Positions 35,509-46,747 of a DNA stretch of 64,000 nucleotides are shown in pieces. Source of the DNA: Corylus avellana (Eukaryota; Streptophyta; Magnoliopsida; Fagales; Betulaceae); contig NC_081544.1 in NCBI RefSeq assembly GCF_901000735.1, positions 35,725,235 through 35,789,234 on the forward strand. The letters are read 5' to 3'. Position 1 is the first letter of the stretch. Every line of letters begins with the position of its first letter. A model generated the notes under the pieces. It had not been told where the DNA came from, searched no databases, and worked only from the letters and a program-made list of their open reading frames with translations. The position numbers and the translations under genes were made by a program.

Positions 35509-38500
35509 ATGGATGCCACGGCCACCAAGGGGTAAGTGTCACAGCCGTGACATGGCTGTCATGGTGGCAGCTTGGGTTTGCCAAACACCCTTGCTGACCA
35601 CCATGCCCTGGCATGAGGGAGGCATGCTTTGGGCCAAGATGAAGGTTGGATTTGTTCCAGCCCTGCTGATTGTTTGGTTGGGCGATGGCCCATGCATTGT
35701 CAAGGTGCTTGGGCATGCTACTGTTGGCCCAAGAGCTACTGTGGGGCGCATGGGTGCGGGGATGGCTTGTGTGAGTGGGCTGGGCGTGGCCCAGGCCCTT
35801 TGTATGCTTNNNNNNNNNNNNNNNNNNNNNNNNNNNNNNNNNNNNNNNNNNNNNNNNNNNNNNNNNNNNNNNNNNNNNNNNNNNNNNNNNNNNNNNNNNN
35901 NNNNNNNNNATGAGGTGGTTGCTGCTTTGTCCAGAGTTGAGTCCAACTTCTTGGACAGAATCAAGGAGGCAGCAAAGACTGATAATGCTTATTTGAAGCT
36001 AGCAGAATCAGTCAAGCAAGGTATCGTTCGTCGGTATTGGCTGGAAGATGGCTTGTTGTATGCCAAAGGCCATCGATTATATGTCCCTGCTGGTGCCATA
36101 CGACGTGAGCTATTGAAGGAGTCTCATGACTCCAAATGGGCTGGACATCCTGGGAGGGAAAGGATGTTTGCTCTTCTGTCCAGAGCTTATTACTGGCCTC
36201 GCCTAGGGGAAGAAGTGGAGCTGTATGTGAAGACTTGTCTGGTGTGCCAACAGGACAAGGGGGAGCAAAGGAGGGAAGCTGGCCTGCTGCAACCTCTCCC
36301 TGTTCCAGACAGGCCTTGGGCCTCAGTTTCCATGGATTTCGTTGGGGGTTTCCCTGCTGTGGAAGGGATGAATGCTGTGATGGTGGTTGTGGACAGATTC
36401 TCAAAGTATGCAGTCTTTATTGCAGTGCCAGCAAGCTGCCCTGCTGAGTTGGCTGCCAAGCTATTCTTTGCCCAAGTAGTGAAGATCTTTGGGCTGCCTG
36501 AAGACATTGTGAGTGATAGAGATCCCAGGTTTACTGGGCGGTTTTGGACTGCCTTGTTCAACATGATGGGGTCAGAATTGAAGTTCTCTACTGGCTATCA
36601 CCCTCAAACAGATGGGCAGACAGAAAGGGTCAATGCTTTGCTTGAAGACTACTTGAGGCATTATGCTTCAACAAACCAGAAAAATTGGTTGGAATTGTTG
36701 GAAGTTGCCCAGTTTGCATACAACTTGAACAAGTCCTCTGCAACTGGGATGAGTCCATCTGAGCTGGTTTTTGGCCATCAACCCTTGGCCCCTCATGAAG
36801 TTGCAGCACAGAAAACAGGAGGAAGATGTCCTGCTGCCTTCAGATTTGTTAGAGAAAGGCAGGAGTTGCTGGAACATGCCAAGGACAGTTTGGCCAAAGC
36901 TCAGAAACGTATGAAGAAGTTTGCCGATGAGAAGCGGCGACACTTGGAGTTTTCTGTTGGGGACAAGGTGATGCTGAAGCTACCCCACAAAATTCTGAGG
37001 AAATTTCGAAGGGGAGTGATCCACAAGGGGCTGATGCCCAAGTATGATGGTCCCTTTGAAGTGGTAAAAAGAGTAGGCAATGTTGCCTATCGATTGAAGC
37101 TGCCTGAAAGATTGAAGGTGCATCCCACCTTCCATGTGAGTCTCCTCAAGCCATACCATGAAGATGTTGAGGAGCCAAGCCGTGGTAAACCAAGAAGAGC
37201 ACCACCCAATGTTCAGAAGGAGTTTGAACAGAAAGTGGAGAAAATTTTGGACCACAAAAGGGAGGGCCAACACAAGAAGAATTGGAGAACATTTTATCTG
37301 GTTCAGTGGAGAGGCTCACCCATCTCAGAGGCAACATGGGAAAGGGACACCACCCTATGGCAGTTTGAGGACAAAGTCCTGGAGTATCTAGCCACCCAGT
37401 CGACGAAGGCGTCGACTTCATCTGGTGGGGGGGGTTTGTCACAGCCGTGACATGGCTGTCATGGTGGCAGCTTGGGTTTGCCAAACACCCTTGCTGACCA
37501 CCATGCCCTGGCATGAGGGAGGCATGCTTTGGGCTAAGAGGAAGGTTGGATTTGTTCCAGCCCTGCTGATTGTTTGGTTGGGCGATGGCCCATGCATTGT
37601 CAAGGTGCTTGGGCATGCTACTGATGGCCCAAGAGCTGCTGTGGGGCGCATGGGTGCTGGGATGGCTTGTGTGAGTGGGCTGGGCGTGGCCCAGGCCCTT
37701 TGTATGCTTGTCTGTCTGACCATGGTGCTGCATGCTGCTGAGAGGGGCCACATGGCGCCCAAGATGTCCTTGAGAAATGCTGGAGAAGTGCCTGCAGGCA
37801 GTGGCCACGTGGTGGCACTGCCCTGTCCAAGTTATGGTGCTGTTTGACTAAGGCATGGTGTGGCTTGCTGCACCAGCCACATGGCGCCCCTGCCTTGCCT
37901 TGCTGGAGAGAACCTGCTATGCCATGGTTCAATGATGACCTTGCAGTGGAGCTGGGATGCTAGAACAAGCTTGAGTGTGGCAGTGGGCTTGTGTGGGGCG
38001 CTGGCCAAGCCCATTGCCTGATGATGGCCTGCTACAGTGGGCAGCATGGTGTTCTACCATGCTTGCAAGTGTGCCTGCAAGGGCTGCCTTGGGGCAGCAA
38101 GCAAAGCAAGGGCAGTGGGCGAATTCAAATGGACCAGGGAGCACGATCCAGGTGGCAAGTTGCTGCTGGAAGTGACCTTGTTGCACCATGCTGTGGGCTG
38201 CAGCCAGGTGGCAGCCCACAGCAGCAAAGCTCTCCCTCCTGGTGGCTATAAGAGGGCTGCTGGGGCTCTCATTCAAAGGAAGCTGGAAGCTACATTGTGA
38301 AGGAGTCTTGTGAGGGCGCTGCTGTGAGGAAACATGAGTGCATGTGATTTCCTATTGTAAGCCTTGGTGGCTGAGTTCATATTGTGGCTAAGGGTTCCAT
38401 TGTGTTGTAAGGGCCCTGGTCATTGTCTTTGTACATTCGGTTTGGTTGAGTGTAAAAGTTGGGAGGTGTTGCTCCTGTAAAATTCTGTTGTGTGGTGATT

Positions 38501-41500
38501 ACCCTTCCCTAACCTCTGTTGGTGTGTTGGCTGCCTTGGCACTGCTTGGTGCTTTGCTAAGGGCCATCACGTGGCTTGTTTGGTGCGAAAAATTTGCCCC
38601 GTGACAATTGGTATCAGAGCACGGTTGGGGTCATGGCAGGTGGCTCTACACAAGACTTGCGGGAAAGAGTAGCCAGGCTTGAAGCCTTGCTAGGTGTTCC
38701 TGCGGAGGAGTCCTCCTCCACTACTATTATGGAGCAGTTGGCTGCTGCTCAGAAGTCTATCTCAGACTTGCAGTCGTCCCTTGATGCCCATAGTGCAAAT
38801 GCCTTGCAACGGTTGGAAGAAAGAGCTGAGGAGCAAGCTGACCTTGCAGCTCACCGGTTTGAAGGTATGGGTGAAGAGATCGAGTCCATGCAAGATGATA
38901 TCAAAGGGTTTTCAGCCCGCTTTGATGCTGATTTAGACATTCTCAAAAGGGCTATTCGTGGCTTACCTACTGGTGGGGAGGCCACGGCCAAGCTGAAGGT
39001 TCCAGAACCTAAGCCCTTTGGGGGTGCTAGAAGTGCTAAGGAGTTGGAAAACTTCCTATGGGATATGGAGCAGTATTTTCGGGCTGCTCGTATTCCAGAA
39101 ACAGAACGTGTCACCATCACCACCATGTATCTGGATGGCGATGCAAAGCTATGGTGGCGTACCAGGGAAGATGACGATTCTGGTAGGCCAAAGATCACCA
39201 ACTGGGAAGCACTTCGAAAGGAGCTGAGAGATCAGTTTCTTCCTTGCAACACTGCATGGGTTGCAAGGGACTCCCTCAAGAAGTTGAAGCACACAACCTC
39301 AGTAAGGGAGTATGTGAAACAGTTTAGTTCTTTGATGCTGGATATCAGAGACATGTCGGAGGCCGACAAACTATACAATTTCACATCAGGATTACAAGTG
39401 TGGGCTCAACTTGAGCTAAGAAGGCAGGGGGTACGTGACCTCCCATCTGCCATGGCTGCTGCTGATGCCTTGGTTGATTTTCGACAGAGCAAAGAAGATG
39501 GGGAGAAACCTAAACCTAAGTCGAAAGACAAGGGTAAGAAGAAGATGGGCAATGAGAAGCCCAAGTTCAAGGGGAAAACCGAGAAGGGCAAGGGCAGGGT
39601 TGTTGACAAACCGCAGCCCAACAAGAACAATCTTGGTTGCTTCATATGCAATGGTCCCCATAGGGCAAGGGATTGCCCAAAGAAGGAGAAGCTGAATGCT
39701 CTAGTCACAGAGGAAGGTCCAGAAGCTGGGGGTGGGGAATTTCAAGCTCGAATGAACCCCCTCCAGATGCGGTTGAATGCTCTAAAGGCAGAACCATCTA
39801 CTGTGCTAATGTATGTTCCTGTGGAGGCCAACTCCTCAAAGTCCATGGCCATGCTAGACACAGGGGCTACACACAACTTCGTGGCAGCACGCATGATAAC
39901 TAGGTTGGGGCTAAAGCTGAGCAAGTGCCCAAGCAAGCTGAAGGCAGTGAACTCAGAAGCCCAGCCAGTGGTGGGTATTGCTCATGCAGTCTCCTTGAAG
40001 GTCGGAGAGTGGACAGGAGAGGTAAACTTTCTTGTGGTTCCCTTGGATGATTTTGATATTATTCTTGGAAATGAGTTCTTTGTGCTGGCTGAGGCAGCAC
40101 CCATGCCCTTTTTGAGGGGAATGTTGATCATGGACAAGGCACACCCTTGCTATGTGAAGGCCATTAAGGAGGCACCACCTCCCCATGGCAGTAGTAAGGA
40201 TGGTGCCCTCTCAGCCATGCAACTCAAACATGGCCTGAGAAGAGGAGATGTTACTTACTTGGCTGCTTTGAGAGAAGTCAAGGAGGAGTCGTGTGTGGAT
40301 GCACCAGAACAGGTGCTGAGTTTGTTGGAAGAGTTTGAGGATGTCATGCCTCCTGAGTTGCCCAAAACTCTTCCTCCTAGACGAAATGTTGACCATAGAA
40401 TTGAGTTGCTGCCTGGTTCAACACCACCTGCTCGTGCACCATACAGAATGTCGCCAAAAGAGTTGGCAGAATTGCAGAGGCAGCTTACTGAGTTGCTGGA
40501 AACAGGTTTCATCCAGCCCTCCAAAGCTCCCTATGGTGCCCCAGTGCTCTTCCAAAAGAAGAAGGATGGATCGCTTCGAATGTGTGTGGATTATAGGGCT
40601 TTGAACAAGGTTACAGTGAAGAACAAATACCCTGTGCCCCTTATCCAAGACCCCTTCGATCGATTGAGCAGGGCATCCTACTACACCAAGCTGGACTTGC
40701 GTTCTGGTTATTGGCAAGTGAGAATTGCAGAGGGGGATGAGCCCAAGACAACCTGTGTAACTCGGTATGGCTCTTTTGAATTTCTTGTGATGCCTTTTGG
40801 CCTCACCAATGCCCCTGCTACCTTTTGCAACCTTATGAATGATGTCTTTTATGATTACATAGATAAATTTGTGGTTGTCTATCTTGATGACATTGTGGTA
40901 TACAGTGAGTCTTTTGTTAATCATTTAAGCCATCTAAGGTTGGTTCTAACTCGGTTGAGGGAGAACTCTCTTTATGTAAAGAAAGAGAAGTGTGAGTTTG
41001 CTCGCAGGGAGATTCTGTTCCTAGGCCACAAAATCAGTGCAGGGAAGATATTAATGGATGAAGGCAAGGTGAAGGCCATCCAAGACTGGTCACCACCCAA
41101 GACAATGTCGGGATTGCGCTCGTTCCTTGGGCTGGCCAACTATTACAGAAAGTTCATTGCTGCCTATTCAAAGAAGGCAGCTCCCCTCACTGACCTGCTG
41201 AAGAAAGATAGGCAGTGGCGTTGGACAGATCAATGCCAGGCCGCCTTCGACAAGTTGAAAGCTGCTGTTGCAAGTGAACCTGTCCTGCACCTGCCTGACT
41301 TTGAACTACCATTCGAAGTACACACTGATGCCTCAGATAGAGCCATTGGGGGTGTGTTGGTGCAAGAAGGGCATCCAGTTGCCTATGAGAGCAGAAAGTT
41401 GAAGGAGGCTGAGCAGAGGTATTCTGCCCATGAGAAAGAAATGCTGGCTGTTGTTCATTGTTTGCTAGTATGGAGAGTATACTTGCTGGGAACCAAGTTT

Positions 41501-44500
41501 GTGGTTCGCACCGACAATGCTGCCAACACCTTCTTTCAAACTCAAAAGAAGTTGTCAGCAAAACAGGCTCGATGGCAGGAGTTTTTACAAGAGTATGACT
41601 TTGTGTGGGTACACAAACCTGGCAAACACAACCAGGTTGCTGATGCATTGAACTGCAAGCATGCTGACGAGGTAGTTGCTGCTTTGTCCAGAGTTGAGTC
41701 CAACTTCTTGGACAGAATCAAGGAGGCAGCAAAGACTGATAATGGTTATCTGAAGCTAGCAGAATCAGTCAAGCAAGGTATCGTTCGTCGGTATTGGCTG
41801 GAAGATGGCTTGTTGTATGCCAAAGGCCATCGACGTGAGCTATTGAAGGAGACTCATGACTCCAAATGGGCTGGACATCCTGGGAGGGAAAGGATGTTTG
41901 CTCTTCTGTCCAGAGCTTATTATTGGCCTCGCCTGGGGGAAGAAGTGGAGCTGTATGTGAAGACTTGTCTGGTGTGCCAACAGGACAAGGGGGAGTAAAG
42001 GAGGGAAGCTGGCCTACTGCAACCTCTCCCTGTTCCAGACAGGCCTTGGGCCTCAGTTTCCATGGATTTCCTTGGGGGTTTCCCTGCTGTGGAAGGGATG
42101 AATGCTGTGATGGTGGTTGTGGACAGATTCTCAAAGTATGCAGTCTTTATTGCAGTGCCAGCAAGTTGCCCTGCTGAGTTGGCTGCCAAGCTATTCTTTG
42201 CCCAAGTAGTGAAGATCTTTGGGCTGCCTGAAGACATTGTGAGTGATAGAGATCCCAGGTTTACTGGGCGGTTTTGGACTGCCTTGTTCAACATGATGGG
42301 GTCAGAATTGAAGTTCTCTACTGGCTATCACCCTCAAACAGATGGGCAGACAGAAAGGGTCAATGCTTTGCTTGAAGACTACTTGAGGCATTATGCTTCA
42401 ACAAACCAGAAAAATTGGTTGGAATTGTTGGACGTTGCCCAGTTTGCATACAACTTGAACAAGTCCTCTGCAACCGGGATGAGTCCATCTGAGCTGGTTT
42501 TTGGCCATCAACCCTTGGCCCCTCATGAAGTTGAGCACAAAAAACAGGAGGAAGATGTCCTGCTGCCTTCAGATTTGTTAGAGAAAGGCAAGAGTTGCTG
42601 GAACATGCCAAGGACAGTTTGGCCAAAGCTCAGAAACGTATGAAGAAGTTTGCCGATGAGAAGCGGCGACACTTGGAGTTTTCTGGTGGGGACAAGGTGA
42701 TGCTGAAGCTACCCCACAAAATTCTGAGGAAATTTCGAAGGGGAGTGATACACAAGGGGCTGATGCCCAAGTATGATGGTCCCTTTGAGGTGGTAAAAAG
42801 AGTAGGCAATGTTGCCTATCGATTGAAGCTGCCTGAAAGATTGAAGGTGCATCCCACCTTCCATGTGAGTCTCCTCAAGCCATACCATGAAGATGTTGAG
42901 GAGCCAAGCCGTGGTAAACCAAGAAGAGCACCACCCAATGTTCAGAAGGAGTTTGAACAGAAAGTGGAGAAAATTTTGGACCACAAAAGGGAGGGCCAAC
43001 ACAAGAATAATTGGAGAACATTTTATCTGGTTCAGTGGAGAGGCTCACCCATCTCAGAGGCAACATGGGAAAGGGACACCACCCTATGGCAGTTTGAGGA
43101 CAAAGTCCTAGAGTATCTAGCCACCCAGTCGACGAGGGCGTCGACTTCATCTGGTGGGGGTGGTTTGTCACAGCCGTGACATGGCTGTCATGGTGGCAGC
43201 TTGGGTTTGCCAAACACCCTTGCTGACCACCATGCCCTGGCATGAGGGAGGCATGCTTTGGGCTAAGATGAAGGTTGGATTTGTTCCAGCCCTGCTGATT
43301 GTTTGGTTGGGCGATGGCCCATGCATTGTCAAGGTGCTTGGGCATGCTACTGATGGCCCAAGAGCTGCTGTGGGGCGCATGGGTGCTGGGATGGCTTGTG
43401 TGAGTGGGCTGGGCGTGGCCCAGGCCCTTTGTATGCTTGTCTGTCTGACCATGGTGCTGTATGCTGCTGAGAGGGGCCACATGGCGCCCAAGATGTCCTT
43501 GAGAAATGCTGGAGAAGTGCCTGCAGGCAGTGGCCACGTGGTGGCACTGCCCTGTCCAAGTTATGGTGCTGTTTGACTAAGGCATGGTGTGGCTTGCTGC
43601 ACCAGCCACATGGCGCCCCTGCCTTGCCTTGCTGGAGAGAACCTGCTATGCCATGGTTCAATGATGGCCTTGCAGTGGAGCTGGGATGCTAGAACAAGCT
43701 TGAGTGTGGCAGTGGGCTTGTGTGGGGCGCTGGCCAAGCCCCTTGCCTGATGATGGCCTGCTACAGTGGGCAGCATGGTGTTCTACCATGCTTGCAAGTG
43801 TGCCTGCAAGGGCTGCCTTGGGGCAGCAAGCAAAGCAAGGGCAGTGGGCGAATTCAAATGGACCAGGGAGCACGATCCAGGTGGCAGGTTGCTGCTGGAA
43901 GTGACCTTGTTGCACCATGCTGTGGGCTGCAGCCAGGTGGCAGCCCACAGCAGCAAAGCTCTCCCTCCTGGTGGCTATAAGAGGGCTGCTGGGGCTCTCA
44001 TTCAAAAAGCTGGAAGCTACATTGTGAAGGAGTCTTGTGAGGGAGCTGCTGTGAGGAAACATGAGTGCATGTGATTTCCTATTGTAAGCCTTGGTGGGCT
44101 GAGTTCATATTGTGGCTAAGGGTTCCATTGTGTTGTAAGGGCCCTGGTCATTGTCTTTGTACATTCGGTTTGGTTGAGTGTAAAAGTTGGGAGGTGTTGC
44201 TCCTGTAAAATTCTGTTGTGTTGTGATTACCCTTCCCTAACCTCTGTTGGTGTGTTGGCTGCCTTGGCACTGCTTGGTGCTTTGCTAAGGGCCATCACGT
44301 GGCTTGTTTGGTGCGAAAAATTTGCCCCGTGACAGTAAGACTATCACTATCATCAATACTTGTTATTTCTTTGGTTGTGATTTGTGTTAAGACTTCTCTT
44401 GTTGCTCGTTGTAGACTTGGAGATGTTAATACCGTCGATGTGCATGCTACTAAAGATCTTATTGGCTTAGGTTACCGTTATGTAGATGTGAGGTGCGATC

Positions 44501-45369
44501 TTAAATATTAGTTTTTATCATTCTGTTGGGATTTTATGATACATAATAATGTGGTAAAATACATGAATTTATGTTTAATAGGTCGGCAGAGGAGTTCAAC
44601 AAGAGCCACATCAATAACGCTTTAAATGTTCCTTACATGTTCATCACCCAAGAAGGTAATAGCAAATTTCTTGCTTATAATATTATCCACAATGTCCAAT
44701 TTTATATATGAAAGTGGACATAACCACGCACCTTTGTTTCCATTATGACACCTTAAACCCGACTTAATCTGACCTATCGGCTCAATGGTTGGAAGTTTTT
44801 TTGACTTCTAATGCGGTCGAGCTGAAAGACAAAAATGAGTGTTCGAAACTTCACCAAATGTCTCTCATACGTTAATATTTCTTATATTTCTTGGTTTAAA
44901 CAGGAAGAGTGAAAAACCATAACTTTCTCACACAAGTAGCTGCCATTTGCAAGAAGGAGGATCACTTAGTCGTGGTAAACCTATTACTCACATTTTCCAT
45001 TATTTTCCAAGGGGTGGCATGTCGTACGATAATATATTGATATTTTGTATATGGCATGTCGTAAAACTATATGGTGTATAGTTTTGGTTCTTTGGAAACC
45101 TTTTTTAGAATACTAAAGATAGATATTAGGGAAAAGTAGAAGAAGATACACAATAAAAGTCATGGCTGAGGTTGGGAACCTAAACCAAAACTGCATATGC
45201 AAGTACAACACCTAATCGTACCACCTGCTGATGATTAGAAATAAAAGAAAGTTTGCTATTATTATTATTGTTTTTCTCAACATTTTGAAGGGTTGCAATA
45301 GCGGAGGCAGATCACTTCGTGCTTGTGTTGATCTTCTTAATGCAGTAAGTTTATTTCAAAAGTTTTTGG

Positions 45370-45413
<44 letters not shown>

Positions 45414-45832
45414 AATGTGTTTTGAGAGACGTTTTTTGTTTGAAAAATTATCATGATGTAAGATAAAGGTGCAAACAATTTTGGGTATCTTGTGTTTTGA
45501 GTTAAAACAAAATTTTTAACAAACATTATGGTTGTGTAACTAATACCTTCAACTTGTTCCATAAATGGTTAACCCTTACTTTGAAAGCCAAAATGGCCTC
45601 TTTTGGTAATGGTTAGACTTTTTTTTTAAAAAAAACAAGAACTAACATCCAAGTGTTGGTTGAAACTGCCAAGTCAATATTAAAGGATAAAAATATGGTC
45701 TATTGGTGGTGGCAGGGCTATGCACGTGTGACGAATATGGGAGGGGGTTACTCAGCATGGGTGGACAGTGGCCTTGCTGGTGGTGACAAACCGGCAGAGG
45801 AGCTAAAGCCTATTTGCAAGTTCCGCCCTTGA
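35509..45832 (+). CDS. STR18: single-domain rhodanese (thiosulfate sulfurtransferase 18-like), split by a retrotransposon in intron 1
   Basis: Six exons: 35509-35531, 44415-44492, 44582-44655, 44904-44974, 45291-45344 and 45716-45832. Phases agree and the product is 138 residues. It begins MDATATKG and continues [48 protein letters not shown], then the active-site loop GCNSGGRS with the catalytic cysteine at residue 84, and ends with [11 protein letters not shown]...LKPICKFRP. These are the hallmarks of small plant rhodaneses related to SEN1/DIN1 and STR18, which carry a persulfide on the loop cysteine. Intron 1 starts at the GTAAG of 35532; within it an 8.8-kb Ty3/gypsy insertion occupies 35537-44334. 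Without the insertion and one copy of the 5-bp duplication the intron would be 80 nt. The frame is intact, so the gene could still work if the enlarged intron is removed efficiently. Exon 1 is short, so its assignment rests on the splice phase, the donor and the upstream TATA box. Confidence 0.8.
35532..35536 (+). repeat. left target-site duplication (GTAAG), also the intron-1 splice donor
   Basis: GTAAG directly precedes the first LTR base at 35537 and is identical to 44335-44339 directly after the last LTR base. It is also the 5' splice site of the rhodanese gene: exon 1 ends ACCAAGGG and the intron reads GTAAG. Confidence 0.85.
35537..35809 (+). repeat. first LTR, truncated by the assembly gap
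   Basis: The first 273 bp of the LTR, matching 37437-37709 with about five substitutions, up to the run of N. Confidence 0.9.
35810..35909. other. assembly gap (100 N)
   Basis: Exactly 100 N, a conventional placeholder for unknown size. By comparison with the second unit, about 3.9 kb (rest of LTR, gag, protease, reverse transcriptase, RNase H) would be missing if the first unit is complete. Confidence 0.95.
35910..37450 (+). CDS. first-unit pol fragment: integrase and chromodomain
   Basis: An open frame from the gap edge to the TGA at 37448-37450. It contains the integrase zinc-binding region (paired His, then [10 protein letters not shown]), the DDE core (MDFVGG start; [24 protein letters not shown]) and a C-terminal chromodomain ([16 protein letters not shown]). 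The frame runs 14 bases into the next LTR, a compact arrangement also seen in the second unit. Unlike the second unit, this copy has no stop or frameshift in the visible part. Integrase inserts the reverse-transcribed DNA; chromodomains of chromoviruses can direct integration to particular chromatin. Confidence 0.88.
37437..38606 (+). repeat. middle LTR (1170 bp)
   Basis: Bounded by TGTCAC and GTGACA; preceded by a G-rich polypurine stretch (TGGTGGGGGGGG) belonging to the first unit and followed by the primer-binding site of the second. A TATA-like CTATAAG lies near 38246-38252 and probably marks the promoter in U3. Confidence 0.92.
38608..38620 (+). other. primer-binding site, initiator tRNA-Met type
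   Basis: TTGGTATCAGAGC begins one base after the LTR end and contains TGGTATCAGAGC, the usual plant primer-binding site complementary to the 3' end of initiator tRNA-Met. Confidence 0.85.
38633..43179 (+). pseudogene. second-unit gag-pol polyprotein, broken in integrase
   Basis: The frame starts at ATG 38633 ([20 protein letters not shown]), a coiled-coil-like Gag start, rather than at the ATG inside the LTR at 38576. Domains in order: Gag core ([17 protein letters not shown]), zinc knuckle [13 protein letters not shown], protease ([12 protein letters not shown]), reverse transcriptase ([11 protein letters not shown]), RNase H ([11 protein letters not shown] and RTDNAA), integrase, chromodomain. 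Three lesions lie in integrase compared with the first unit: a 27-nt in-frame loss after about 41832, a TAA stop at 41996-41998, and a one-base loss near 42533. Frames resume at 42062 and 42595, and the last ends with a TGA at 43177-43179, inside the right LTR. The unit is not autonomous as it stands; the other unit could have supplied the missing activities when active. Confidence 0.9.
43166..44334 (+). repeat. right LTR (1169 bp)
   Basis: Bounded by TGTCAC and GTGACA, preceded by the polypurine stretch GGTGGGGGTGG and followed by the GTAAG duplication at 44335-44339. Its last bases, ACA before GTAAG, create a second potential splice donor at the element edge. Confidence 0.92.
44335..44339 (+). 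repeat. right target-site duplication (GTAAG)
   Basis: Identical to 35532-35536; continues into the original intron 1, which ends with the acceptor at 44413-44414. Confidence 0.85.
44770..44875 (+). mobile_element. possible tRNA-derived SINE relic in intron 3 of the rhodanese gene
   Basis: A box A-like GGCTCAATGGTTGG and a box B-like GTGTTCGAAAC lie about 60 bp apart, as in tRNA-derived SINEs. No terminal A/T tail or target duplication was found. Confidence 0.25.
45374..45408. repeat. (TA)n microsatellite in intron 5 of the rhodanese gene
   Basis: About 17 uninterrupted TA units shortly after the donor of intron 5. Confidence 0.9.
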
Positions 45833-46747
45833 AATGCTTACTTGTATATCTTATTTGTATATTTAAGCCAAAGCTTTCGTGTGTTGTGCTTGCTGTGATT
45901 AAGATTTTTCGGATTTGAGCAAATGTGAAAGAATGTAAATAAAAATTTAAAGTTTCCGGAAGAGGAATGCTTGTATTATATGACAAGATTGGTTTCCCTG
46001 TCTCAGAGAAAGAGATCCCAAAAATTTCTTTTCTTTTTGCTTCTCTATGTAAAACATTGCTCTATAAAGTTGCTTTCGAGAATGAGGCTTATTTCCTCCT
46101 GATTCCTCTACAACAAACATGCATGTCAGTTTGTGAGTAATGTGTTTTAGAGTGCGTTTTTTTGTTTGAAAAAGTATTTTGATGTAATATAAAAGTGAAA
46201 ACTGTTGTTTTTAGAAGCAAAAACAAAAGCTAGAAAACAACAGTTTAACATACGGAGCCTTGTAATGTTGGGTCCGCTGATAACACAGAAAGTACTTCAA
46301 ATTTTACAAGCAATAGGGTTCCTTCCCTACTTTGAAATTTCCTTGAAGTAAACGGGTTAAGAGTGTTTGTATAAACTAATGGCCCTCTACTTGCAGTGTT
46401 TCTAGACACAAGAAAGATATTTTTAGCACAGAGCTAAATGTTAAGTCGTGCAATGTTCCCATACATATTTGGAATTCCTGTTAAGAGAACTTCGGATATG
46501 CGTCTAAAAAAGCAGAAAAAGAAAGGGAACTAACTTTTAGCCATGGAATTAACTTCCAGATGAGTCACATAGGCCTGTCTGCAAGCATGCATATACACAC
46601 TCGTTAACCTATTAGGAATAACCAAACATCTGATAGAGGCACTGTAAACTAAAGAAAAACCAAAAGAGAACTCACCTGAATATATGTGAGGTAATTAGTC
46701 TAGAAACAGTTGGATGGGTATTGTGTTTGTCAATCCAATTGGTTGGA
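45833..46747. other. convergent 3' intergenic region
   Basis: Lies between the stop codons of the rhodanese gene (plus) and the SPL gene (minus) and should contain both 3' untranslated regions. No further gene seen. Confidence 0.6.

Larger units (their letters stand above)
35537..44334 (+). mobile_element. Ty3/gypsy chromovirus insertion with three LTRs in tandem
   Basis: The insertion runs LTR (partial) - gap - integrase/chromodomain end - LTR - gag-pol - LTR. The outer borders carry the same 5-bp duplication GTAAG, so the whole array behaves as one insertion that later gained a third LTR (unequal recombination) or was mis-assembled. LTRs begin TGTCAC and end GTGACA. One unit (37437-44334) is 6898 bp. 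The pol order protease, reverse transcriptase, RNase H, integrase and chromodomain places it among chromoviruses. LTRs differ by only about ten positions by eye over 1.17 kb, indicating recent insertion. Confidence 0.9.

Noticed and set aside
37146..37808. 220-codon minus-strand frame and several 100-140-codon frames in the LTRs
   Set aside because: They repeat in each LTR copy, lack family similarity, and are by-products of GC-rich LTR sequence.
38576..38632. ATG at 38576 as the gag start
   Set aside because: It lies inside the LTR and its frame crosses the primer-binding site; the ATG at 38633 opens a normal Gag start.
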